From Clostridia bacterium (GTDB lineage Bacteria > Bacillota > Clostridia > Oscillospirales > UBA644): a stretch of 64,000 bases of DNA. Below the pieces are notes generated by a model that worked only from the letters and a program-made list of their open reading frames with translations, had not been told where the DNA came from and ran no database searches. The position numbers were made by a program, and so were the translations under genes. Shown here piece after piece: positions 16,984-25,771 of this stretch (its first letter is position 1; each line of letters opens with the position of its first letter). The DNA lies in NCBI GenBank assembly GCA_017427285.1, contig JAFRTE010000037.1:1-64000 (forward strand), read 5' to 3'.

Positions 16984-17977
16984 AACCGAGCCTCAGTCTT
17001 TCTTTTATCGCTTCGCTGTCCTGTCCGGACAAAATACCTGACATGACGATGCGTATATTTTTAATTTCGTATTCTTTTGCAAGGATATAACCCGCAACTA
17101 CCTGCGGACCGAACGGCGTTTTTCTGAGCTGTCTGACGAGCTTGCACACAAACTTATCCGCATTTTTTTCAAGTACGGACGGATCGGGAGAAGACACGTC
17201 GAAACCGCTTGTAACATCCGCATATTCGGTATGGGAAATATATTCGGTAAACTCCTGAAGAGGACGGGAGGCGAAGGAAATAAGCTGCTTTTCGCTAAAG
17301 AGTCTGCCTCCCGCAAGCACGGTTTCTGAAAAGAAGCCGCTGTCTTTGCCCATAAGACTCTGACGGATGAGAGAAAGAATATTGATTATATCTATTCTTG
17401 TTCCGAAAAAGTCCGAAACAAAGCCGAAGGGAGAAGAATCCGCTGCGTTTTTCAAGCACTCAAAACAGATCCTGTCGCAGACAGTATCGATCTTCTGAGG
17501 GTCGGCGGTCTGAACGAAAGCTTGCTGAGAAGTTTTTACAGCGGACATAAAATAACCGTTAAGCGCTTTTTCGTCTCTTTCCCTGAACGCCTTTTTTATC
17601 CCGTCTTTCGTAAGAGTTCCGCCGAAAACGAGCATCGGGTCGGGCGATATATTGCGGATATCCGCCTTGATAAGCGCTCTGATATTCATGAAATCGCGGC
17701 GGATGTCGAAAATATCGATAAGCTCGGTGTCCGGAACGTTTTTGCGAAGAAATTCCGATACTTTTTTTTCTTCGCTGTCTATGACGGACTCAAACTCAAA
17801 CGGCGTCGGATAAACAGTGCCGTCAAAACCGAGTCTGTCGCAGATAAGCGCAACGGCCTCTTCGGGTGTTTTACAGGAAAGCACACGCCCGAACGCCTCG
17901 GTGCCCATAAGACGGGCTTCGAGGTATTTTATCCGCATGGAAATATTCAGATAATCGGTATCTTTATATCTGCTCAT
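16976..17977 (-). CDS. atpC: V/A-type ATP synthase subunit C
   Basis: A 333-residue helical protein (the d/C6 type) that connects the rotor ring to the central stalk. Typical points are the NISMRIKYLEARLMG start, FDIRRDFMNIRALIKA, FFGTRIDIINILSLIRQ and the C-terminal AKEYEIKNIRIVMSG. It overlaps subunit E by 4 bases at its start and F by 8 at its end. Confidence 0.92.
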   Translation of the reverse strand: MSRYKDTDYLNISMRIKYLEARLMGTEAFGRVLSCKTPEEAVALICDRLGFDGTVYPTPFEFESVIDSEEKKVSEFLRKNVPDTELIDIFDIRRDFMNIRALIKADIRNISPDPMLVFGGTLTKDGIKKAFRERDEKALNGYFMSAVKTSQQAFVQTADPQKIDTVCDRICFECLKNAADSSPFGFVSDFFGTRIDIINILSLIRQSLMGKDSGFFSETVLAGGRLFSEKQLISFASRPLQEFTEYISHTEYADVTSGFDVSSPDPSVLEKNADKFVCKLVRQLRKTPFGPQVVAGYILAKEYEIKNIRIVMSGILSGQDSEAIKERLRLGYE

Positions 17978-18561
17978 TTTTTCTCCGTTTTTTCAGGGAA
18001 AAGTTTTGACACTACGATTGCTTCGAGCTCGGGTCTCATGTTTTCTACGACAGAGTCTATCGAGCAGTCGATCTTTACATTTTCGTATTTTATGCAAAAG
18101 CCGCTTGAAATATCTTTTACGGTGGTTTTGGCAACTTTGTACTGCGGTTTGTCTTTAAGAAGCTCTTTTACCTTTTCGGCAACTTCAAAATCGGCGTTTG
18201 CAAAATACAAAGTCCCTTTTTCGGATGATTTTACTGCCACGCCCGCAAGAAATGCCGCATACTCATCTTTCGGCATTCTGCGGAACGCCGAAGGAATATC
18301 TTCAAAAACCTCATCTATAACTGCTCTTTTTGCGGCGAGAACGAGTTTTCTCGATTCGAGCGAAGCGGTGCTTTTGATGTGGTTTATTGTATCGATAGCT
18401 TCTTTTTCAGCGGCTTCTATCTGCGCTGCGGTCGCCGTTTTTGCCTCGGCAGTCCGTTCAGCGTATATTTCCGTTGCCTTTTTCCTCGCCTCGGATGTGA
18501 TATCGCCGGCTATTTTTTCGGCATCAACGTCGATACGCTCGAGAATGTTGTTTATTCCCAT
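17974..18561 (-). CDS. atpE: V/A-type ATP synthase subunit E
   Basis: A 195-residue peripheral-stalk protein. The N-terminal half is a long Ala/Glu/Lys-rich helix that would pair with the G/H subunit at 21156-21527. The C-terminal globular part has DISSGFCIKYENVKIDCSIDSVVENMRPELEAIV, a family hallmark. Eleven bases separate it from the K gene. Confidence 0.92.
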   Translation of the reverse strand: MGINNILERIDVDAEKIAGDITSEARKKATEIYAERTAEAKTATAAQIEAAEKEAIDTINHIKSTASLESRKLVLAAKRAVIDEVFEDIPSAFRRMPKDEYAAFLAGVAVKSSEKGTLYFANADFEVAEKVKELLKDKPQYKVAKTTVKDISSGFCIKYENVKIDCSIDSVVENMRPELEAIVVSKLFPEKTEKK

Positions 18562-18572
18562 TGTGATTTTCC

Positions 18573-19154
18573 TTATTTGATGATGAAGTTAACGAGAAGG
18601 AACGAGATGAGAAGAGCGAAAATCGCAAACGTTTCTACCATTGCGGTGATAAGGATACACTTGGATGTCTCGTTCGGATTTTTCGTAAGGATGCTTATTG
18701 TTGCGGCTGCCGTACGGCCCTGGTAAATTGCGGAGATAAGACCGACGATACCCATCGGCATGCAGGCAAGGAAGAGGAGCGCGCCCTGAAGAAGTGAGAT
18801 CTCGGCAAGTTCGGGAGCGAAAAGGCCGAGTTTGCTGACTGCGACAAAGGCGATGAGAAGGCCGTAAATTGCCTGAGTTGCGGGAAGGTTTTCGATAATG
18901 ACTATTTTACCGAACATTGACGGATCTTCGGTTACGAGACCTGCCGCAGCTTCACCGGCGATGTTTACGCCTCTTGCCGAACCGATGAATGCGAGAAGAG
19001 CGCAAAGAGCGGCGCCGAGGAAACCCCAGAAAAGTCCGCTTTCGAGAAATGCGAATGCGTTTGAGCTCATAGCTTCAGCAGCCGCCTCAACGGCTTGCGG
19101 CATCTGTCCGCCTACAGAAGAAGGCATTCCGCTGGTAAGAAAAGTTAAAAACAT
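18573..19154 (-). CDS. atpK: V-type ATP synthase subunit K (rotor proteolipid), sodium-type residues
   Basis: A 193-residue rotor-ring subunit, a double hairpin of four membrane helices (16-kDa type). Aligned by eye to Enterococcus hirae NtpK it keeps every sodium ligand: Leu-Pro-x-Thr-Gln in helix 2, Gln in IYQGRTAAA of helix 3, and Glu in MVETFAIF of helix 4. This predicts Na+ coupling. The start at 19154 is set by CGGAGGT upstream; a longer reading has no ribosome site. The extra 20 N-terminal residues before the first hairpin (rich in Ala and Met) are longer than in NtpK. Confidence 0.93.
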   Translation of the reverse strand: MFLTFLTSGMPSSVGGQMPQAVEAAAEAMSSNAFAFLESGLFWGFLGAALCALLAFIGSARGVNIAGEAAAGLVTEDPSMFGKIVIIENLPATQAIYGLLIAFVAVSKLGLFAPELAEISLLQGALLFLACMPMGIVGLISAIYQGRTAAATISILTKNPNETSKCILITAMVETFAIFALLISFLLVNFIIK

Positions 19155-19200
19155 GGTTGAAACCTCCGAAAATATTAACATGATTTATTATTTTTTCATT

Positions 19201-21165
19201 TTACTGGCCGAGTTCGGTATATTTCAGCTGTATTCCGAATTCGTCAAATTTCCGTCCCCCGCTTTCATAGAACTTCGAGAAGAATTCTATAAACTGCAGA
19301 CGGGAAGCGTGAACGTATGCGCCGAGGGTGCTGAGCGCGAGGTTGAGAACGTGTCCGACGGCGAAAATTACTATAAACAGGATAACTCCTATTAAATTTG
19401 CGCCGCCGAGCGAGCCGAGCTTGTTGAATACGCTGCCGATTACGCCGGCTGAAAGGCCGAGCGCAAGGATCCTTGAATAAGACAGTATATCCGACATATA
19501 TCCGGTTATGCCGTAAAGACTTCCTACCCCGCCGATGATTTTGCCGAGTATGCCTTTTTTATCGCGGCCCTGAGTAAGGATAAGACCGACGGCGCCGACT
19601 GCAATCAAGGCAACTCCGACGGGGACGCTGAAAAGCACGACGGGAATGCCGATAAGAAGAAACATCCAACAGCCGACGTCGAATATTGCCGAAAAGTAAT
19701 GTCCGTCTCTGATGAGCATGAACATTTTCAGCCCGAGTCCGACAAGAATATGGATGAAGCCGACGACGAACGAAACGATAAGAAGAGTTATCGGGTCGCT
19801 TACGGGGTCGAACCACAGCGGCGGAAGGGTCAGGCTGCTGCCGAAAAACGTTGAGGCAATAACTCCGACGGCATCTCCGAAAAACGTACCGAACAGAAAG
19901 CCCCAGACTACGGTTGAAATGCCGCATATTGCGAACATTTTTACCATATTTCTCATCGAGCCGCGGATATTTGTGAATTTTAGGATCAAAAATCCGCCTA
20001 TGGCAAGGAGCAGACCGTAGCCCGCATCGGAAAGCATCATACCGAAAAACAGGAAATAAAACGGCGCGACCATGAAGTTCGGGTCAAGGCCTCTGTAAGT
20101 AGGCAGCGCGAACATTTCCGTTATCGGTTCGAACGGCTGGATTATTTTTGCATTTTTCAGTTTTATGGGCGGTTCTTCCTCTTTTGTAGGGTCTTCCGCG
20201 CAGAAGAATGCGCCGTATTTTTCAAGAAGGGCTCCTACTTCGTCAACTCTGTCCTCAGGCGCCCAGCCCTGAAGAATAAACGCAGACTGCGTATTAAGCA
20301 GTTTTTCGCGGACTCCGATAAGACGGGCGTTGTTTGAAAGGATATCTATCGCCTTTTCGGCTTCGGAAAGATCTTCGGAATATTTTGCAAGCTGCTTTAA
20401 TAGCACTTCTCGCTTATCCGCAAGCTCTTCTTTCCTTTCCGCTATCATTTTAAGGTTTTGCGAGACCGTTCCATTCAGATCGGGGAAAGATATCTTTGAA
20501 AAACCGATATCGGAAAGAGCGGAAACAAGCTGTTTTTCCTGACCGGCAAGACATATTACGAGATCGTATGAATACGCCTTGTCTTTTGCGAGGATACCGG
20601 TCCATGCGGCGGCTTTTTCGCCGCTTTCCTCATCGACAATGCCCTCGGTAACGGAAGAAATATCTGCTTTTATCGGAACAGAACCGAAGAAATAATCAGC
20701 TTTGTCCGAAATATGTTCATTAAGTCTGAAAGGCAGCGTTTTCCACGGCAAAAGTCGCTGTAAAAGAGAGTCTAGCCTGTTTTCTTCGGATTTTATCGAG
20801 TTAAGCTCCGCAGAAGCGCGGATGGCGTTGTTTGCGTTTGTGAGCAGTTTCTCTTCCTTAGCGGGAAACGCTTCGAAATCGGAGCGGTTCAAAACCTGAT
20901 AAGGAGTAAAAAAAGAACGTTTCTCTTTGGAATACTGACGGTAAGTTTTCAGCGCCTGAGAGAGAAGTGAAATTTTACCGTTTATGCTGTCTACGTTTTC
21001 CGCAACGTTGTCTGCGGTAACAAGCGGCGCGAGATTTTCGTCCTCAAGTTTTTCCGACAAAGGACTGACGTCAACTGCGGAAAGCCACATAAGATCGTCG
21101 AGAATGGTCTGTTTGTCTTCCGCCATCGCTACGACCGTGACTTTTTTCATTTTGACTATCGCCAT
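19201..21165 (-). CDS. atpI: V/A-type ATP synthase subunit I (stator, a-type)
   Basis: A 654-residue membrane stator that forms the ion path against the K ring. The N-terminal 370 residues are a soluble arm with long coiled coils (for example 237-275), and the C-terminal part has seven or eight membrane helices starting with PFYFLFFGMMLSDAGYGLLL. The conserved SYSRILALGLSAGVIGSVFNKLG, which contains the essential Arg, and the HVLNLALSTLGAYVHASRLQFIEFFSKFYESGG C-terminus are present. It overlaps subunit G/H by 10 bases. Confidence 0.95.
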   Translation of the reverse strand: MAIVKMKKVTVVAMAEDKQTILDDLMWLSAVDVSPLSEKLEDENLAPLVTADNVAENVDSINGKISLLSQALKTYRQYSKEKRSFFTPYQVLNRSDFEAFPAKEEKLLTNANNAIRASAELNSIKSEENRLDSLLQRLLPWKTLPFRLNEHISDKADYFFGSVPIKADISSVTEGIVDEESGEKAAAWTGILAKDKAYSYDLVICLAGQEKQLVSALSDIGFSKISFPDLNGTVSQNLKMIAERKEELADKREVLLKQLAKYSEDLSEAEKAIDILSNNARLIGVREKLLNTQSAFILQGWAPEDRVDEVGALLEKYGAFFCAEDPTKEEEPPIKLKNAKIIQPFEPITEMFALPTYRGLDPNFMVAPFYFLFFGMMLSDAGYGLLLAIGGFLILKFTNIRGSMRNMVKMFAICGISTVVWGFLFGTFFGDAVGVIASTFFGSSLTLPPLWFDPVSDPITLLIVSFVVGFIHILVGLGLKMFMLIRDGHYFSAIFDVGCWMFLLIGIPVVLFSVPVGVALIAVGAVGLILTQGRDKKGILGKIIGGVGSLYGITGYMSDILSYSRILALGLSAGVIGSVFNKLGSLGGANLIGVILFIVIFAVGHVLNLALSTLGAYVHASRLQFIEFFSKFYESGGRKFDEFGIQLKYTELGQ

Positions 21166-21527
21166 TCGTTCACGATCCTTTCAACGACGGCGGTAAGAGC
21201 TTCCTGCTTGTTTTCGCGGGCGTTCTGTTTGAGTTCCTCACATTCTTCGTTGACCTGAGTGAGAATATTTATTGCAAGCTCTCTGCCCTTCTGCTCGGTG
21301 AGCTCTTTTACTTTCCTGATTTTTTCATCGGCCTTTGCCTTTTCGAACGCCGCCGATTTTTCGGCTTTTTCGGTCGCTTCGCTTATGATGAGCTTTGCTT
21401 CCGACTCGGCGTATTCACGGCGTTTTTTTCCTTCTTCCTCATGATGGGCGATAAGCTTTATAACTTCGATCGCCTTGTCGGGAGTTTCGGAATCGACTGT
21501 AAGACCGTTGTCGATATTTACAGACAT
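21156..21527 (-). CDS. atpH: V/A-type ATP synthase subunit G/H (peripheral stalk)
   Basis: A 123-residue, charged, almost wholly helical protein, the partner of subunit E in the peripheral stalk. The start at MSVNIDNG (21527) has a perfect AAGGAGG, while the longer reading runs into the promoter. The sequence from residue 20 on (DKAIEVIKLIAHHEEEGKKRREYAESEAKLII) is typical of the family. It is the first gene of the operon. Confidence 0.82.
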   Translation of the reverse strand: MSVNIDNGLTVDSETPDKAIEVIKLIAHHEEEGKKRREYAESEAKLIISEATEKAEKSAAFEKAKADEKIRKVKELTEQKGRELAINILTQVNEECEELKQNARENKQEALTAVVERIVNEWR

Positions 21528-21585
21528 CAGACAACCTCCTTCGGATTTATTTCGGTTTGCATAAATATCTGCATCTTTAAAGTAT

Positions 21586-21614
21586 ATTATAACAGAATAA
21601 AAGTATAAAGTCAA
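21586..21614 (-). promoter_or_regulatory. Promoter of the V-ATPase operon
   Basis: Minus-strand TTGACT-N17-TATAAT, 58 bases upstream of the first V-ATPase start. All twelve downstream genes are within 50 bases of each other, so one transcript from here to the terminator at 9591-9616 is likely. Confidence 0.7.
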
Positions 21615-21665
21615 TAACGATATTCATATTTTTAAGAAATTTTAATGATTTTTACAATGTTTATA

Positions 21666-21694
21666 TAGACAAATCGGCTAACGTGTGGTATAAT
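21666..21694 (+). promoter_or_regulatory. Promoter of the alpha-mannosidase gene
   Basis: TAGACA-N17-TATAAT, 44 bases upstream of the ATG at 21739 and back to back with the V-ATPase promoter. Confidence 0.65.
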
Positions 21695-21738
21695 TCAGCA
21701 GGTGAAACAACTATTTTCTCCGAAAGGACTGAAATCTT

Positions 21739-24549
21739 ATGACGAGATACGACAAACTGGCCGAAATGAGGCCGGAAAGAAAAGACCACTGGTCGCCGCA
21801 CAAAGAAATGTTTCCGATGTATGAAAGGATATTCGGCGAGATAGGCGTTGTTGAAGAACTGACAAAGCTGCCCTCGGGAGCCGCTGCAAACGCGCTGCTC
21901 GAAAAAGCCGTCGATTATCTTTACGGAAAATTCACGGAAAACGGAGCACTTACAAACGAAGACTGCACCGAAGCGGAGAAAATACTGCTTCCGCTTTCGT
22001 CCGCCGCAAAAAAATACACGATGTACTGCATAGCGCACGCGCATATCGATATGGACTGGCTTTGGGGATACCACGAAACAGTAGCGATCGTCCTCGGAAC
22101 TTTCCGCACGATGCTCGACATGATGAAGGAATACCCAGAATTCAAATTTTCACAGTCGCAGGCAGCCACGTATGAAATGGTAGAAAAATACGACCCCGAA
22201 ATGTTTGAGGAAATAAAACAGCGCATAAAAGAGGGACGCTGGGAATTTGCGGGCTCGTCATGGGTTGAAAGCGACAGAAATCTTCCGTCCGCGGAAAGTA
22301 TTTCGGAGCATATTCTCGTAACAAAGAGATATCTTTCCGAAAAGCTCGGCGTCGCGCCCGAAAGCGTCAATTCGGATTTCCACCCGGATTCATTCGGACA
22401 TACCCCCGTTATGCCCGAACTTCTGAACGCCGGCGGAATAAGATATTTTTACCATTGCAGAGGGCTCGACGGCATTTTCGTATACAGATGGAAAGCGCCC
22501 TCGGGTGCCGAAGTGCTTACGGTAAACGAACCGTCATGGTATAACGACCCGATTCGCCCGGGATATCTTTCTCTTGTAATCCCGTTCTGCGAGATGTACG
22601 GCGGGATAGACGGCATGATCAAAGTATACGGCGTTGGCAACCACGGAGGCGGTCCGACGAGAAAAGATATACAGATGCTTGTCGACATGCAATCGTGGCC
22701 TGTCGCACCTACTGTAAAGTTTTCAACCTATACAGAATACTTCGAAATGCTCGAAAAATACAGAGAGAGATTCCCCATTCTCGAAGAGGAGCTCGGTCCG
22801 ACATTCACCGGCTGCTATACTTCCGAATCCCAGCTGAAAACCGCGAACAGAATAATGGAAGACCGTCTTTCAGCGGCGGAAACTCTTACTGCAATGGCGA
22901 AAATCGGAACAGACGGCAACGCATACCCGAGATACCGCAAGGCGTGGAAAAAGCTGCTTTTCAATCAGTTTCACGATATTCTTCCCGGCTCGGGGCTTCC
23001 CGAAACGAAGAACCACGCTCTGGGTAATTTTGAGGAAGTTCTTGCAGACGCCGGCTCGGGCGCTTCGCTTGCAATGAGAAGATTTGCGCAGAATATAGAC
23101 ACGTCTGCGTATGAAACGCCCGACTGTGCTCTTCAGTCTAAATCGGAAGGCGCGGGAGCAGGATGCAGAGTCAACGAAAAATACCGCTACAATCTGCCCA
23201 ATGTTGAACGCGGAAGGGGCAAAACAAGGATCGTCCACGTATTCAACACAACATGTTACGACCGCAGCGAAATGGCGGAGATCAGAGTTTACGACTGGCC
23301 CGGAAATCACGATGCGATCAGGGTCGAAGACGAGTCCGGCAATGAAGTTGACTTTACATTGCTCGAAAAAGAGGCGGGAGATAACGGTCATCTTGCAACC
23401 GTTCTTCTTATAAAAGCCGACGTTCCCGCTTTCGGATATTCTACCTATATAATAAAGGAAGCGGAGCGGACGGGTTATTATTTCGGATCTTTCACGCCCG
23501 ATCTGAGACGGCTTTACTACAAAAAGCCCGTTCTTGAAAACGACAGGATAAAAGCCGAATTCAACGAAAACGATATGACGCTTATTTCGCTTATCGATAA
23601 AGAAACGGGAAAAGAATATATATCTAAGCCGTCCGCATACTTTGCTTATGCTCTCGAAAACGACAGACATGTCGGCGCAAGCGCGTGGGTGGAAGGAGTT
23701 TACACTTCGGAAATCAATCTCAACTCCGAAAAAAGAGCCGTTCAGACTTCCTATAAAGTAAGCGAACTAAGAAGCATCATTTCATACTACATTGAATTCG
23801 AAAACTCAAAAATCGAAGTCACAGTATCGCTTGACAAAGGAGACAGCACGCTGAAATACGACGTTACCGCAAACTGGTTTGAAATAAACAGGAAAAACGG
23901 TTCGCCGAAGCTTATTTTCAAAGTACCGTTTGCATTCGAAACGGAGAAATACACTTATGATATCCAGCTCGGGACTTTCGAGCGCGAAGAAACCTCGCTG
24001 CACGACTGGTACGGAAGGGATTTCATTTACGCCGCAGATAAAAAAGGAAAGGGAATAGCGCTTTTCACCGATACGAAATACGGTTACAGAGGCGCGGACA
24101 ACACTCTTCAGGTAAGTCTTTTACGCGCAACGTCCAATCCCGACCCCTACCCCGAATACGGTGTTAGAAGAGTAAGAATGGCTGTCGGAATTGCAGAAAA
24201 CGACTACGACTCGCTTCACAGATACGCAACGGCTTTTGAAAACGATATGCCGTTTATATCGAATACGTCGCATAAAGGCGCGCTTCCGCTTAAATCGCAG
24301 ATCCTTTCCTGCGAGGGAGCATGCACGGCGGCTGTAAAATGCTCAGACGACGGAAAAGCGATAACGGTAAGACTTTACAATCCGCAGTCTTCCGCTTCGA
24401 ACGCAGTTTTAAGCTTCTGCAAAGATATAAGATCCGCAAAGATTACGGATTCGGCAGAATACGGAGACGAAAAAGCGTCTTTCGCCAAAAACCGCATCGA
24501 GATCAAAATCGGTCCGAAAGAGCTAAAAACGGTTATTGCGGAATTCTGA
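21739..24549 (+). CDS. Alpha-mannosidase, glycoside hydrolase family 38
   Basis: A 936-residue enzyme that releases alpha-linked mannose, probably from imported host or yeast mannan oligosaccharides as there is no signal peptide. The zinc site AHAHIDMDWLWGYHET (His102, Asp104) and the nucleophile region DFHPDSFGHTP (Asp217) are intact. GNHGGGPTRKDI and the FNQFHDILPGSG stretch (with the third zinc His) follow, then the middle helical and C-terminal beta domains. The length is normal. GAAAGGA precedes the ATG. It is a single gene between its own promoter and terminator. Confidence 0.93.
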   Translation: MTRYDKLAEMRPERKDHWSPHKEMFPMYERIFGEIGVVEELTKLPSGAAANALLEKAVDYLYGKFTENGALTNEDCTEAEKILLPLSSAAKKYTMYCIAHAHIDMDWLWGYHETVAIVLGTFRTMLDMMKEYPEFKFSQSQAATYEMVEKYDPEMFEEIKQRIKEGRWEFAGSSWVESDRNLPSAESISEHILVTKRYLSEKLGVAPESVNSDFHPDSFGHTPVMPELLNAGGIRYFYHCRGLDGIFVYRWKAPSGAEVLTVNEPSWYNDPIRPGYLSLVIPFCEMYGGIDGMIKVYGVGNHGGGPTRKDIQMLVDMQSWPVAPTVKFSTYTEYFEMLEKYRERFPILEEELGPTFTGCYTSESQLKTANRIMEDRLSAAETLTAMAKIGTDGNAYPRYRKAWKKLLFNQFHDILPGSGLPETKNHALGNFEEVLADAGSGASLAMRRFAQNIDTSAYETPDCALQSKSEGAGAGCRVNEKYRYNLPNVERGRGKTRIVHVFNTTCYDRSEMAEIRVYDWPGNHDAIRVEDESGNEVDFTLLEKEAGDNGHLATVLLIKADVPAFGYSTYIIKEAERTGYYFGSFTPDLRRLYYKKPVLENDRIKAEFNENDMTLISLIDKETGKEYISKPSAYFAYALENDRHVGASAWVEGVYTSEINLNSEKRAVQTSYKVSELRSIISYYIEFENSKIEVTVSLDKGDSTLKYDVTANWFEINRKNGSPKLIFKVPFAFETEKYTYDIQLGTFEREETSLHDWYGRDFIYAADKKGKGIALFTDTKYGYRGADNTLQVSLLRATSNPDPYPEYGVRRVRMAVGIAENDYDSLHRYATAFENDMPFISNTSHKGALPLKSQILSCEGACTAAVKCSDDGKAITVRLYNPQSSASNAVLSFCKDIRSAKITDSAEYGDEKASFAKNRIEIKIGPKELKTVIAEF

Positions 24550-24561
24550 TACGGTAAAATT

Positions 24562-24593
24562 AAAACGGCTGAAAATTCAGCCGTTTTTTATTT
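24562..24593 (+). terminator. Terminator between alpha-mannosidase and metallophosphoesterase
   Basis: A stem AAAACGGCTGAA/TTCAGCCGTTTT followed by a T run, at the end of two convergent genes and usable in both directions. Confidence 0.85.
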
Positions 24594-24598
24594 ATATA

Positions 24599-25708
24599 TT
24601 ATTGTAACTTTAAAACCGTTTGATCCGTTATATTCCCTTCGGGGTCGGTAAACCTGATATCTGCTATACCGTCTTTTAGAGTTATTGCGCAGCCGACGAA
24701 AAACGGTGCTTCTCTGTAGGGTTTTGAGCCCGCTATTACGGGACACGGCTGCCCCTTACAGTCCTTCGCCTCTCCGGGCAGGGTAACATAGCAGTTGTGG
24801 ACGTGACCCGAAAGGATAAAATCGGGACGGATGCTTGCTTTTAAGATATCGCACCATTCCGTATAGATATCCTTTTCGATATCAAAAGGCGGACGGTGAG
24901 TTTCGGGAAACGGATTGTGAGAAATTACGATTTTATACTTTACATCTTCCGCTCCGAAACCGTTTTCGGGGTATGCCGCTGTTTTTTTGAGAAATTCCGT
25001 CTGTCTTACTCTGAAATCGTGACAGCAGACTGTGTGTCCGTATTCGGGATCGTCGTCGGGCTTATCTTCGCCGCAGTCGAGCACCGCTGCCCAGATACTG
25101 CCGAGGTTGACCGTATAATACGATTTTCCGTTATCTGTCGGAGTATAATCCGCTAGATTTTCAGCGCAGACGCCGCGAAGATCGTGATTGCCCCTTGCAA
25201 AAATAACGGGAAGCTCACCGTGAGTTATTTCACCCGCTATTTTATGGATCGCCGTAAAGTTTTCCGCTTTTCCGCTGTGGTCGGGGATATCTCCGTTCAA
25301 CACGAGAAGATCAAGGTCGTCGCCGAAAAACTTTCCTGCGGCAACAGGCGCTTCCACCGCATTGTGAGCGTCCGATATATGATATATATGTATATTATCC
25401 TGTTTTACGGAACGAAAACCGACGGTAAACGATTCAACGTCGCCGAGTTTTGAATGATAAGGTTTTCTGTTGAACACCTCGCGCCAGCAAACGGTATATC
25501 TGCCGGCAGAGTCAAGCTCCGACATCGGAACGTCCATTTTATGAGTTAATCTTGCGGAACGCAGGATACCGTTTGAATCGTCGTAATAGTTTTTACCTGA
25601 GACCGTCACCCACATTACGGTGGGTTTATTTACGGGAACGATTATTTCGTACCGATCCGCTACGGCATAAACCGCAGGCCATGTTTCAAAAACCGATGGA
25701 AAGGTCAT
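24599..25708 (-). CDS. Calcineurin-like metallophosphoesterase
   Basis: A 369-residue protein with the metallophosphoesterase core: HISDAHN (in place of the more common GDxH), LVLNGDIPDH, FARGNHDLRG and, near the end, ILSGHVHNCYVTLPG, giving all the metal-binding Asp, Asn and His positions. An N-terminal domain of about 110 residues looks like a beta sandwich. No signal peptide. The start at 25708 has CAGGAG seven bases upstream. Substrate unknown. It lies alone between two terminators. Confidence 0.8.
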   Translation of the reverse strand: MTFPSVFETWPAVYAVADRYEIIVPVNKPTVMWVTVSGKNYYDDSNGILRSARLTHKMDVPMSELDSAGRYTVCWREVFNRKPYHSKLGDVESFTVGFRSVKQDNIHIYHISDAHNAVEAPVAAGKFFGDDLDLLVLNGDIPDHSGKAENFTAIHKIAGEITHGELPVIFARGNHDLRGVCAENLADYTPTDNGKSYYTVNLGSIWAAVLDCGEDKPDDDPEYGHTVCCHDFRVRQTEFLKKTAAYPENGFGAEDVKYKIVISHNPFPETHRPPFDIEKDIYTEWCDILKASIRPDFILSGHVHNCYVTLPGEAKDCKGQPCPVIAGSKPYREAPFFVGCAITLKDGIADIRFTDPEGNITDQTVLKLQ

Positions 25709-25730
25709 ATTCATTCTCCTGAAAATTATA

Positions 25731-25760
25731 AATTGCCCGACCGGCAAGGCCGGGCAATTT
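25731..25760 (-). terminator. Terminator after the flotillin gene
   Basis: A 9-pair GC-rich stem (AATTGCCCG/CGGGCAATT) with inner pairing, just after the flotillin stop. Confidence 0.75.
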
Positions 25761-25771
25761 CAGTAATAGAG

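Noticed and set aside
17522..18580. A 352-codon plus-strand frame over V-ATPase subunits C and E
   Set aside because: Antisense to two certain genes, composition of a complement frame (Phe/Ser-rich), no ribosome site.
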